Shown: positions 9,124-16,956 of the stretch, one piece after another
How positions within the stretch are numbered: the first letter of the stretch is position 1
How the letters are laid out: each line of letters starts with the position of its first letter
Assembly (NCBI RefSeq): GCF_004353185.1
Contig: NZ_SMUS01000039.1
Coordinates: 1-39,146, forward strand
Source of the DNA: Clostridium cuniculi
GTDB taxonomy: Bacteria; Bacillota; Clostridia; Clostridiales; Clostridiaceae
Direction: 5' to 3'
DNA length: 39,146 bases
The notes under the pieces: generated by a model
Seen by the model: the letters and a program-made list of their open reading frames with translations, nothing else
Databases searched by the model: none
What the model was told of the DNA's origin: nothing
Translations under genes and position numbers: made by a program

Positions 9124-9758
9124 CGATAAGAGAATATGGAGAAGATAGCTTTATTGAAAAAAAATCTGAATTTATTGGATATGCAAAAAGAGTAGAAAAT
9201 GAAGAGGAAGCAAAAGCATTTGTAGCAGAAATAAAATCAAAGCATAAACAAGCAAGACATAATTGTTGGGGATATATAATTGGTGAAAATATGGGGATTC
9301 AAAGATATAGCGATGATGGTGAACCACAGGGGACAGCAGGAATTCCTATTTTAGAAGTGATGAAAAAATCTAATATTACAGATTGTGCAGTTGTTGTAAC
9401 AAGATATTTTGGTGGTATTTTGTTAGGAACTGGAGGATTAACAAGAGCGTATACTAAAGGAGCTTCTATAGCATTAAAAGCTGGAGGTGTAGTAGAAAAG
9501 GTTCAAGGTGTTAAGGTATCTCTTACGTTAGATTATGATATGATAGGGAAAGTACAGTATTTTTGTGGACAAAATAATTGGCATATTGAAGATACAGAAT
9601 ATACAGATAAAGTTATAGTACACATACTTGCAGAAGTTTCTGTAGCGGAAGAAATAGAAAAAGAAGCTATAGAAGCAAGTAATGGAAAGATAATAGTTGA
9701 AAAAAGTAAACCAGAGGTGTATTTTAAAGAAGAGAATAGATTATATAGTATTATATAG
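9111..9758 (+). CDS. YigZ/YvyE family protein (IMPACT family)
   Basis: 215 aa, a normal length for the family. The N-terminal IMPACT (UPF0029) domain carries the conserved blocks KSEFIGYAKRV, NCWGYIIG, RYSDDGEPQGTAG and VTRYFGGILLGTGGLTRAY. A smaller C-terminal ferredoxin-like domain (DUF1949 type) follows. The molecular function is not settled; eukaryotic IMPACT acts on translation control (GCN2 pathway). Its start codon lies inside the end of the MocR gene, with AAGGAGGAG about 8 bases upstream, so the two form an operon. Confidence 0.92.
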   Translation: MAYITIREYGEDSFIEKKSEFIGYAKRVENEEEAKAFVAEIKSKHKQARHNCWGYIIGENMGIQRYSDDGEPQGTAGIPILEVMKKSNITDCAVVVTRYFGGILLGTGGLTRAYTKGASIALKAGGVVEKVQGVKVSLTLDYDMIGKVQYFCGQNNWHIEDTEYTDKVIVHILAEVSVAEEIEKEAIEASNGKIIVEKSKPEVYFKEENRLYSII

Positions 9759-9783
9759 TGATAAGGAAACATTCTATTTACTT

Positions 9784-9862
9784 TCGTTTGTAGGTGTAAT
9801 TTTGAATTTAATTTCGGAAACACGCTACTCATTATTGTTCGTAGGTGTAAGTTGGATTGACA
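9784..9862. repeat. Two imperfect direct copies containing gtaggtgtaa
   Basis: The block beginning cgtttgtaggtgtaa near 9784 recurs about 50 bases later as tgttcgtaggtgtaa near 9838, 18 of 24 bases alike with a 10-base identical core. The segment is less AT-rich than the surrounding intergenic DNA and lies upstream of the yebC promoter. No gene or known motif was recognised. Confidence 0.35.
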
Positions 9863-9889
9863 AAATTAAAATTTTGAATCTCGCTTAAA

Positions 9890-9918
9890 TTGTTAAATAA
9901 TAATCCTTATGGTATAAT
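9890..9918 (+). promoter_or_regulatory. Sigma-A promoter of the YebC-family gene
   Basis: TTGTTA (9890-9895), a 17-base spacer, then a perfect TATAAT (9913-9918). It is 49 bases upstream of the ATG. Confidence 0.65.
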
Positions 9919-9967
9919 ATAAGAAGATTTTTATTAATAAACTTAAAAGATTTAGGAGGATGAAATA

Positions 9968-10708
9968 ATGTCAGGACATTCAAAATGGCATAATATACAA
10001 AATAAAAAAGGTAAAGCTGACGCTAAAAGAGGGAAAATTTTCACTAAAATTGGTAGAGAGTTAATGATAGCTGTTAAAAATGGAGGACCAGATCCTGATA
10101 ACAACCCTAAATTAAGAGATGCAATAGCAAAAGCAAAAGCGGCTAATATGCCAAATGATACAGTACAAAGATCAATAAAGAAAGCTTCAGGTGAGTTATC
10201 AGCAGTTGACTATGAAAGAATAGTATATGAAGGATACGGACCATCAGGAGTTGCTGTTATTGTTGATACTTTAACTGATAATAAGAATAGATCAGCAGGA
10301 AATGTAAGAAGTGCTTTCACTAAAGGTGGTGGAAACATGGGAACTACAGGTTGTGTAGGATTCATGTTCCAAGAAAAAGGTGAAATTGTTATAGAAAAGG
10401 GAGACCTTGATGAAGAAGAATTAATGATGATGGCATTAGATGCTGGAGCTGAAGATTTCAATAGTGATGAAGAAGAAGTATTCATAATCACAACTGCACC
10501 AGAAGATTTTGGTACAGTAAGAGAAGCTTTAGAAGCTGAAGGATTAGAATTCTTAGAAGCAGCAGTTAAAATGATTCCAGATACATATACTGAAATTGAT
10601 GAAGATGCAGCTAAGAAGTTCCAAAAGATGTTAGATTTACTTGAAGATGATGATGATGTTCAAGAAGTTTACCATAATGCTGAATTCCCAGAAGGATGGG
10701 ATGAATAG
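9968..10708 (+). CDS. YebC/PmpR family regulator (TACO1-like)
   Basis: 246 aa, full length. The signature opening [19 protein letters not shown] is followed by the family's three-domain pattern, with an acidic C-terminal half. YebC proteins were long annotated as DNA-binding transcriptional regulators. Later work ties the family, including mitochondrial TACO1, to translation of proline-rich stretches, so the mode of action should be left open. ATG start with TTTAGGAGGATG ahead. Own promoter and a strong terminator make it monocistronic. Confidence 0.95.
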   Translation: MSGHSKWHNIQNKKGKADAKRGKIFTKIGRELMIAVKNGGPDPDNNPKLRDAIAKAKAANMPNDTVQRSIKKASGELSAVDYERIVYEGYGPSGVAVIVDTLTDNKNRSAGNVRSAFTKGGGNMGTTGCVGFMFQEKGEIVIEKGDLDEEELMMMALDAGAEDFNSDEEEVFIITTAPEDFGTVREALEAEGLEFLEAAVKMIPDTYTEIDEDAAKKFQKMLDLLEDDDDVQEVYHNAEFPEGWDE

Positions 10709-10772
10709 AAGGTTTAATAGCTATATAAAGTCCTACAAAATCATTCGATAGTGACATACATCTTATTTATTT

Positions 10773-10819
10773 ACACTCTTAATATTGATATACATAATAT
10801 CAATGTTAGGGGTGTTTTT
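10773..10819 (+). terminator. Strong intrinsic terminator after the YebC-family gene
   Basis: An 18-pair stem including G-U pairs: arms 10773-10790 and 10798-10815 around the 7-base loop tacataa, followed by a T run (10815-10819). Confidence 0.8.
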
Positions 10820-11190
10820 GTTATTAGAAGATTTATTGAAAGAATACAAATATGAAATGCAAATAAGGAGTTTTAGCATAAGAAGTATAAAAACTAGCTA
10901 TAATTTAACGGTAAAGTTCATTAATTTTTGCTATAAGGAATTTGAAGTAAAAAAATATTGAAGAATTATTACCTATGCACTTAAAGGAATATATAAGTAT
11001 ATTCAAAATTTACAACGATCGGAAGTATATATCAACTCTATTATAAAATATCTTAGAGGTTATTTTAAATATACGGTAAAAGAGGATCATATTACAGATA
11101 AGTAAAATATTACTAAGAAGATTAGTTGGCTAAGAGAAAAAATACGTTGATTAAAATCTTTAATGATAATGTAAGAATAAAAATTATATT
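10818..11190 (+). pseudogene. Decayed tyrosine recombinase (phage integrase family), N-terminal part only
   Basis: Conceptual translation across frames gives a continuous SAM-like core-binding domain. Frame 1 from TTG 10818 reads LLEDLLKEYKYEMQIRSFSI and then NLTVKFINFCYKEFEVKKY before a TGA at 10959. Frame 2 from 10954 reads NIEELLPMHLKEYISIFKIY. A third frame reads SEVYINSIIKYLRGYFKYTV to a TAA at about 11103, then NITKKISWLREK, then after another shift NTLIKIFNDN. This is the order typical of clostridial integrase/recombinase N-termini. At least three frame disruptions are present. The catalytic domain with the R-H-R-Y residues is missing, so the gene is dead. Confidence rests on reading by eye. 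Confidence 0.6.
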
Positions 11191-11205
11191 TTTATTATAA
11201 ATCCA

Positions 11206-11240
11206 TTGACGTTTCGTATCTATAGATATAAAATATCTAT
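11206..11240 (+). promoter_or_regulatory. Promoter with embedded palindromic operator, candidate Rrf2 site
   Basis: TTGACG (11206-11211), a 17-base spacer, then TAAAAT (11229-11234). The perfect 12-bp palindrome tatctatagata (11217-11228) fills most of the spacer. A third half-site, tatcta (11234-11239), overlaps the -10, so atagatat-aaa-atatctat (11222-11240) is also a perfect inverted repeat. The placement is that of a repressor operator. The Rrf2-family gene of the same operon is the obvious candidate ligand. Confidence 0.6.
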
Positions 11241-11275
11241 GGAAATAATAATTTATATATTTAGAGAGGTGCTTT

Positions 11276-11842
11276 ATGAAAATTATATTGCTTGGTGGAA
11301 ATGGATATATTGGAAGAGAAGTAACAAAACAATGGTTAAAGAAAGATTCACATGCAGAATTTTATATTATTTCAAGATCAGGAAAGAATAAATTAGTAGA
11401 TAAAAGAATACATAATTTATCAGCTGATGTAACTGATTATAATTCTGTAGTAAGAGTGCTACCAGAAGGTGTTTCATGCATTATAGACTTTATCGGACGT
11501 CCAGAAAAAGATATGGAAGAACTTATAAAAGTTAATAAACAACCTGCAGAAGTAATGTTGGATATTGCTAAAAACTACAACATTGATAAGATAGGCTTTG
11601 TTGGTGGTGTTTTAGGACCGAAAAGCTTTGTAAATATTAAATCGGATATAATAAAGATGCTTCAATCAAGTCAAAAAAGAGTAGAATATGTAGAGCCTAC
11701 AGTTGTTTATGGTGGTGATAGAAATGATATACTATCTAAAATGATTCCTATGTTTAAAATTATGGGGGTATTTTCCAAAAAACTAAAACCAGTCCATGTA
11801 GAAGATGTAGCTAGTGACTTAATTAGTAAGCTAACAAGATAA
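11276..11842 (+). CDS. Small NAD(P)-binding protein, atypical SDR/NmrA-like
   Basis: 188 aa. A Rossmann dinucleotide-binding start, MKIILLGGNGYIGREV, has the G-x-x-G-x-x-G pattern of epimerase/atypical short-chain dehydrogenases. Later strands IIDFIGRPEK, VGFVGGVLGPKSF and YVEPTVVYGG correspond to the central SDR sheet. No canonical YxxxK catalytic pair could be confirmed. It is shorter than typical NmrA proteins (~280 aa), so it may act as a redox sensor or small reductase. ATG start with AGAGAGGTG. It is followed 16 bases later by an Rrf2 regulator. The pair resembles ywnB-ywnA of B. subtilis; that parallel is from memory of the families. Confidence 0.8.
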   Translation: MKIILLGGNGYIGREVTKQWLKKDSHAEFYIISRSGKNKLVDKRIHNLSADVTDYNSVVRVLPEGVSCIIDFIGRPEKDMEELIKVNKQPAEVMLDIAKNYNIDKIGFVGGVLGPKSFVNIKSDIIKMLQSSQKRVEYVEPTVVYGGDRNDILSKMIPMFKIMGVFSKKLKPVHVEDVASDLISKLTR

Positions 11843-11858
11843 AAAAGGGAGATTTGTA

Positions 11859-12320
11859 GTGAAAATAAGTAAAAGTTTTGAACAAGGAATATACGTCCTT
11901 TTAATGCTAGGATTACAAAAAGATAATCAATCTGTAAAAAGCAATGTTATGAGCAAAATTTTAAAAGTATCAGATTCTTATTTGAAAAAGATTTTAAGAA
12001 AACTAGTTTTGGCAGATTTGGTTATATCTAGTGCTAGTAAAGATGGAGGATTCCAATTAAAAAAATCATTAAATCAAATAACTTTATATGATGTATATAA
12101 AGCAATTGAAACAGAAGGAATTAAATATGAAATATCAGATTTAGCTGAACATATTTTTAATGATGATGAGCATACTAAACAAAGCAAGAAAAAAGTAATG
12201 GATACTATTGATTTAGGAGTTAATGCGTTTAATAGTGAATTATCATCTGTATATTTATCAGAATTGCTTATGGAAGAAGAAAATAGATGTATAAAGATAG
12301 ATTGGAACGAAAAGGTATAA
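11859..12320 (+). CDS. Rrf2-family transcriptional regulator without an Fe-S cysteine triad
   Basis: 153 aa, GTG start with AAAGGGAG about 8 bases upstream. The winged-helix N-terminus ISKSFEQGIYVLLMLGL, the recognition region LKVSDSYLKKILRKLVLADL and the wing ASKDGGFQLKKSLNQITLYD are typical of Rrf2. IscR and NsrR carry three cysteines around residue 90-110. Here only Cys at the extreme C-terminus (ENRCIKI) is seen, so an Fe-S sensor role is unlikely. Co-transcribed with the preceding NAD(P)-binding gene and presumably autoregulating through the palindrome at 11217-11240. Confidence 0.88.
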   Translation: MKISKSFEQGIYVLLMLGLQKDNQSVKSNVMSKILKVSDSYLKKILRKLVLADLVISSASKDGGFQLKKSLNQITLYDVYKAIETEGIKYEISDLAEHIFNDDEHTKQSKKKVMDTIDLGVNAFNSELSSVYLSELLMEEENRCIKIDWNEKV

Positions 12321-12418
12321 GGTATTGCAGTAGATTCCAATTAAGATAGAGATTAGATGAATTTTTATAGGAACAGTTTTAAAATCTTACGAAAGTAAAT
12401 TAAATATTAAATTGTGAG

Positions 12419-12455
12419 AATACCGTATTATTCAATAGAATATGCGGTATTTTTA
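12419..12455 (+). terminator. Intrinsic terminator of the Rrf2 operon
   Basis: A 10-pair stem aataccgtat (12419-12428) / atgcggtatt (12442-12451), followed by TTTT. Confidence 0.75.
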
Positions 12456-12480
12456 GTTAGTAATTCAAAAATATTATTAA

Positions 12481-12783
12481 CATATTAAAATAGGAATTTT
12501 AAAAGAGTTTATAGAGGAATACACTATATATGAATTAGCATTAGAAGATAAAGTTAGTCCAAGTTATATTAAACAGATTAAAAATAGGTGTGAAATATTG
12601 TATCCATTAAATATTAATATTGATTATTTTCCAACTAATTTTATTGTAAGTAATGAATTACTTTGGTATATAGATTATGAGTGTAATGACTATATTGAAG
12701 AATGGAATTTTGAAAATTAGGGCATCAAATATTGGTCTAAAACACCAGAGATAATTGAATATTATAACAATAATAAAAATTAA
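12481..12783 (+). pseudogene. Remnant of an APH-like kinase, C-lobe only, with an internal stop
   Basis: An open frame from 12481 to TAG 12718 has no start codon. It reads EFIEEYTIYELALEDKV, then NINIDYFPTNFIVSN, then LLWYIDYECNDYIEEWNFEN. After the TAG the same frame continues GIKYWSKTPEIIEYYNNN to a TAA at 12781. D-Y-x-x-T-N-F-I-V followed by Y-I-D-Y-E resembles the catalytic loop and DFE/DFG block of aminoglycoside phosphotransferase-like kinases. The TAG most simply replaces a TGG Trp codon (FEN-W-G). The N-lobe and start are missing, so it is a 5'-truncated pseudogene. The family assignment is tentative; the decay is clear. Confidence 0.5.
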
Positions 12784-12865
12784 GAATCATTGATTAAGAT
12801 AATTAGTTTGTTTAATCTTATATAAAATTAGAAATATTATATAATGAATAAAAAAATTAACAAAT

Positions 12866-12910
12866 TTATACGAATGATAAAAAAACTATTGCAAAAAATG
12901 TTCGTATAAT
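12866..12910 (+). promoter_or_regulatory. Promoter region of the 5'-nucleotidase gene with split inverted repeat
   Basis: TATAAT (12905-12910) has no good -35 at 16-18 bases. A perfect 9-bp inverted repeat, ttatacgaa (12866-12874) / ttcgtataa (12901-12909), flanks the -35 zone, with the right arm covering the -10. This arrangement suggests a regulated promoter. The regulator is unknown. Confidence 0.45.
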
Positions 12911-12975
12911 ATATTATTCTTAATGTAGTAAAAGATGTAGGGCTATTCATCTTAGATATGTTAAGGGGGATAAAA

Positions 12976-15159
12976 ATGTTAAAAAATAAAACTAAGTTAC
13001 TAGCGCTTATAACTGCATTTACAATTAGTGCTGGATTAATAACACCAGTAAAATCGGTTAAAGCTGAAGAAATTAATGCGGAAGTAGTACATAATATTGA
13101 AAATGTAGCTTTAAATGAAGAGGAAAAGAGTGATGATAAATCTTCAAATAAAGTTATAGAAATATTAAGTTTTAATGATTTCCATGGAAATGTATTAGAA
13201 AGTGGAAAAAATATTGGGGCTGCAAAATTAACAGGTATTATAAAAGAGTATCAAAAGAAGGATGAAGCTAGTGATACATATGGGGTAGCAACAGTTTCAG
13301 GTGGGGATATATATCAAGGAACAGCAATTTCTAATATATTATCAGGTGCACCTGTTAGTGAAATGCTTAAGGAGATTGGAATAGTAGCATCTGCTATAGG
13401 TAATCATGAGTATGATTGGGGATCAGATAAAATAAAGCCATGGGCAGACGAAGTAGGCTTTAAGTTTGTAGCAGCAAATTTAATTGACGAAGCTACTGGA
13501 GAAGCGCCAGAATATGCGGAACCTTACGTAATGACTACTGTTGATGGTATTAATATTGCATTTATAGGTATTGCAACACCAGAGACATTAACAAGTACAA
13601 AAGCTGAAAATGTTGTTGGTTTAAAATTCTTAGATATAGTTGAAACAATTGATAAATATTCAAAAATTGTTAGAGCAGAAGGTGCAGATATAGTAGTTGC
13701 ATTAACACATTCACCGGCTGTAGAAAATAGTGATGGAACAATAACTGGTGAAGCTGCAGAAATAGCAGAAAATGCTGCTGATGTTGATGCAGTAATTGCA
13801 GCACATAATCATAAATTTGTTGATGGATTTGTACAAAACAGCAACACTGGAAAAGATGTACCTGTTGTTCAAGCTGGATATAATGGTAGAGGATTATCAG
13901 TAATTACATTTACTTTTGATGAAAATGAGGAAATTCTAAATGTAGATGCTAATACTAGACAATTCTATGCAGAAAGTACAACAAATGAATTTCCTGTAGA
14001 TGAAAATGTTGCAGAAAGTATAGCTAAGTATAATGAAGAGTTAGCTCCAACATTATTAACAGAAGTAGCAGAATTAAACTTTGATTTAGATCATGATAGA
14101 TATGCTGGGGTTACACCTCTTGGAGTAACTGTTGCAGAAGCAATGAGACAGGCTGGTGGAACACAAGTAGCAATTGCAAATGGTGGTGGAATTAGAGCAC
14201 CTTTAACAAAAGGAACACTAACACTTGGGGATATGTACACAATATTACCATTTGATAATAATGTAGTTACTATGAAAGTAACAGGAGCTAAATTAAAAGA
14301 ATTAATTCAACATGGAATTAATCCAGATGGTTTTGGATGGGGACAATATTCAGGTTTAACAGTATGGTATGATTCAGCAACTGATGAAATAACTTCAATG
14401 AGATTGTCAGATGGAACTAAAGTTCAAGATGATGAGTATTATACTTTAACAAGTATAGATTTCTTAATGACTGGTGGAGATAGTTACAACTTTGATGGAC
14501 ATATTGATCCTGTTATTATTGGAGAAATGAGAGATGTTATTATTAGCCAATGGGAAAAAGGTATTGATAAGTTAAATTATAATTTATTAATAGATGGTGA
14601 AGATACAGCAGTTATTCCAGAAGCTATGTCAGGAATTATAGATACATCTATAGTTACATTAATAAATGGTAATGGAAGCTATGAAAGTCCATTAGAAATG
14701 AAGATTAATGATGTTGAAATTAACAAGGTAAAAACTTTCTTAAATAACTTAAAGCAATTAGGTAGTTTAGAAATTGAAGCAGAAGAAACTGATGACTATA
14801 CAGTATTCAAGATAAAGATTTCATTAAAGGATAAATCATTAGAAGATATTTATATTACATTTAATGTAGATAATACATTAACAGAAGTGATATCAGCAAT
14901 AAATGAATTAAAAGAAGATAACTCAGTTGAAAGTAATCCAGAAGAAACTCCAGAGGAGACGCCAGAAACAACTCCAGGTGAGAGTGGAAATGATGAAAAT
15001 ATTGAAAGTGGAAATAATACAGAAAGTAACACTAATGAGGGGAATAATAAATTACCTCAAACTGGGTCACCAATTTCTTCTTCACAAGTTATATTTATAG
15101 CATTAGTTATAACTACAATTGGAATTGTAGTTCTTAAGAAAAAAGAAAATATTGCATAA
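12976..15159 (+). CDS. Cell-wall-anchored 5'-nucleotidase/2',3'-cyclic phosphodiesterase family protein
   Basis: 727 aa from the ATG at 12976, which has AAGGGGGA 5 bases upstream; the ATG at 12958 would include that site. The signal peptide probably ends at VKA-EE (~30). The metallophosphatase domain has SFNDFHGN (65-72), SGGDIY (D111), GNHEYDWG (142-149), a THSP block and AAHNHK. The C-terminal substrate domain has NGGGIRAPL and LPFDNNV. A ~100-aa domain, an acidic Glu/Pro/Thr linker and the sorting signal LPQTG (693-697), with hydrophobic segment and KKK tail, follow. Extracellular nucleotides would be dephosphorylated to nucleosides, which suits purine salvage and, in pathogens, adenosine production. 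Monocistronic. Confidence 0.93.
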   Translation: MLKNKTKLLALITAFTISAGLITPVKSVKAEEINAEVVHNIENVALNEEEKSDDKSSNKVIEILSFNDFHGNVLESGKNIGAAKLTGIIKEYQKKDEASDTYGVATVSGGDIYQGTAISNILSGAPVSEMLKEIGIVASAIGNHEYDWGSDKIKPWADEVGFKFVAANLIDEATGEAPEYAEPYVMTTVDGINIAFIGIATPETLTSTKAENVVGLKFLDIVETIDKYSKIVRAEGADIVVALTHSPAVENSDGTITGEAAEIAENAADVDAVIAAHNHKFVDGFVQNSNTGKDVPVVQAGYNGRGLSVITFTFDENEEILNVDANTRQFYAESTTNEFPVDENVAESIAKYNEELAPTLLTEVAELNFDLDHDRYAGVTPLGVTVAEAMRQAGGTQVAIANGGGIRAPLTKGTLTLGDMYTILPFDNNVVTMKVTGAKLKELIQHGINPDGFGWGQYSGLTVWYDSATDEITSMRLSDGTKVQDDEYYTLTSIDFLMTGGDSYNFDGHIDPVIIGEMRDVIISQWEKGIDKLNYNLLIDGEDTAVIPEAMSGIIDTSIVTLINGNGSYESPLEMKINDVEINKVKTFLNNLKQLGSLEIEAEETDDYTVFKIKISLKDKSLEDIYITFNVDNTLTEVISAINELKEDNSVESNPEETPEETPETTPGESGNDENIESGNNTESNTNEGNNKLPQTGSPISSSQVIFIALVITTIGIVVLKKKENIA

Positions 15160-15327
15160 ATTTAAAGGATATAAGCATTGACAAATCTAACATTAAATGA
15201 TAGGATAAAGAAAAAAATCCCTTTAAATTGATTCGAGAAATCAATAAGGAAGTTATAGTATGCTTGTAAAATTATCTTTTAATAGAAATATAGTTATTAA
15301 TAAAGATAAATAATTTTGAATTATATT

Positions 15328-15356
15328 AGCCTTCCTTTTTTTAGGAAGGCTTTTTT
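15328..15356 (+). terminator. Intrinsic terminator after the 5'-nucleotidase gene
   Basis: agccttcct (15328-15336) / aggaaggct (15343-15351) with a 6-base loop, then a run of T. It lies 170 bases after the stop codon. The stretch between holds no gene. Confidence 0.8.
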
Positions 15357-15433
15357 ATATAATTTAATAAAGTGTATTATGCCTTATTTAGTTATTTGAA
15401 TTAGGGAATAAACTAGTAAGGAGAATGAAACAA

Positions 15434-16813
15434 ATGAAAGTAAGTAAAATTAACAACAGTAACAAATTAGCCATAAAAATGGCAGTAGCTCTTATTTTAG
15501 GGTTAGTAGTAGGAGTAGGATGTATAATACTTAGAGAAAATCTAAATGCTAATGGAAATGCACATATATGGACAAGTATTAACAACATATTATTCCAGGA
15601 TATTTCACAAGAAGGAGCAACAAATGCTATAGGAGTTTTTTATATATTAGGTCAACTATTTGTAAATGCACTTCAATTAGTAATAGTACCAATGGTGTTT
15701 ACATCAATAGCTTTAGCTATGTGTAAAATAAGTGATACTAAAAAACTTGGTCGTATTTCATATAAGACAATATTAGGATTCTTAGTAACATCAGTTTTTG
15801 CATTAGCATTAGCAGGAGCAGTTGGATTTATAATTAAAAATTTAGGTTTATTTACAGCAAATGTGGAAAATGTTACAGCACAAGCAGGTGTAGCAAGCTC
15901 TACAAATCCATTATTAATAATAGTACAAGCAATACCAAATAACATAACAGCTGCATTTTCTACAAATGGAAGTATTCTTGCAGTAGTTTTTGTAGCAGTA
16001 GTATTAGGACTTTGTATAAATACTTTAGGAGAGAAAATAAAGGTATTAAAAACTTTATTAGAAGAAATAAATTCAATTATAACAGTATTTTTAAGTTTTA
16101 TAATAACAAAGTTTGGACCTGTAGCAATATTTGTACTAATTACAAGAACATTTGCAATATATGGTGTAGATAATTTAAAACCAGCACTTGTATATGTAAT
16201 TACTACAGTGTTTACACTATTATTATTCTTAGTATTTGGATATGCATTATTTATAGCAATTGGAGCTAGACTTAATCCAATTAAATTTGTAAAAAAGATA
16301 GGGAAGGTTGCTTTATTTGGATTTTCAACTTCATCTTCAGCAGCAACATTACCTTTAAATACAAAAACTACAACTGAAGAATTAGGGGTTAGTGAAGATA
16401 TTGCATCATTTATATTACCACTTGGAATGACTGTAAATATGAATGGTACAGCAATAATGCAAGTCATAGCAGCTATATTCATAGCAACAAGTGCAGGATA
16501 TGATGTGACTATAGGGAATATAGTAGTTATAGCATTATTAGCTTTAATATCATCTGTTGGTACACCAGCAGCACCAGGTGCAGGAGCTATAATACTATTC
16601 ACTGTATTAACAGGAATGGGATATAATAATGATGCAGCAATACTTGCTTATTCATTAATACTTGCAATAAACAGACCAATAGAAATGTTAGTAACTTCTC
16701 TAAACGTAGTTGGAGATGCGGCAACAAGTGTTGTAGTTGCAAAGTCAGAAGGTATGTTAGATGAAGAAATTTATAATAACGAAATAGTCTTAAGTAGAGA
16801 GTTAGCAGAATAG
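15434..16813 (+). CDS. Dicarboxylate/amino acid:cation symporter (DAACS, GltP/SstT-like)
   Basis: 459 aa from the ATG at 15434, ten bases after TAAGGAG. The ATG at 15425 is only one base from that site and less likely. About eight membrane helices and two re-entrant loops are expected. The serine-rich hairpin FSTSSSAATLP and the motif LPLGMTVNMNGTA, with the NMNGT core for cation and substrate binding, are both present. Sodium- or proton-coupled uptake of glutamate, aspartate, serine/threonine or C4-dicarboxylates is the family role; the substrate cannot be fixed from sequence. It stands alone between the nucleotidase and the convergent queT-type gene. Confidence 0.92.
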   Translation: MKVSKINNSNKLAIKMAVALILGLVVGVGCIILRENLNANGNAHIWTSINNILFQDISQEGATNAIGVFYILGQLFVNALQLVIVPMVFTSIALAMCKISDTKKLGRISYKTILGFLVTSVFALALAGAVGFIIKNLGLFTANVENVTAQAGVASSTNPLLIIVQAIPNNITAAFSTNGSILAVVFVAVVLGLCINTLGEKIKVLKTLLEEINSIITVFLSFIITKFGPVAIFVLITRTFAIYGVDNLKPALVYVITTVFTLLLFLVFGYALFIAIGARLNPIKFVKKIGKVALFGFSTSSSAATLPLNTKTTTEELGVSEDIASFILPLGMTVNMNGTAIMQVIAAIFIATSAGYDVTIGNIVVIALLALISSVGTPAAPGAGAIILFTVLTGMGYNNDAAILAYSLILAINRPIEMLVTSLNVVGDAATSVVVAKSEGMLDEEIYNNEIVLSRELAE

Positions 16814-16827
16814 AAAATTAGAAAAGG

Positions 16828-16905
16828 GAACAAGCTAGATTAGAATAGTGAAGTGTCAACTGTATACTTTACAGAAGAACATTCATAAATAGCTTGTTCT
16901 TTTAT
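16828..16905 (+). terminator. Long-loop terminator after the symporter gene
   Basis: gaacaagcta (16828-16837) pairs perfectly with tagcttgttc (16890-16899), followed by tttta. The 52-base loop is unusually long, so folding may involve the intervening sequence. Confidence 0.55.
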
Positions 16906-16922
16906 ATTTTTAAATATTTATA

Positions 16923-16950
16923 TAAAAAAAGGACAACTAAATGTTGTCCT
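16923..16950 (-). terminator. Intrinsic terminator of the QueT-family gene
   Basis: aggacaac (16930-16937) / gttgtcct (16943-16950), with an A run (16924-16930) that reads as a U tract on the minus strand. Confidence 0.8.
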
Positions 16951-16956
16951 AAATAA

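Noticed and set aside
9697..9888. 63-codon plus-strand frame overlapping the end of the YigZ gene
   Set aside because: Starts inside a conserved gene in another frame and has no ribosome site; its tail is intergenic repeat sequence.
11206..11391. 61-codon frame starting at the Rrf2 operon promoter
   Set aside because: It begins within the -35 region and overlaps the NAD(P)-binding gene in another frame; not translatable from the predicted transcript.
15673..16602. 309-codon minus-strand frame opposite the symporter gene
   Set aside because: The length reflects the codon bias of the symporter. The plus-strand protein has clear family motifs, and the antisense product has none.
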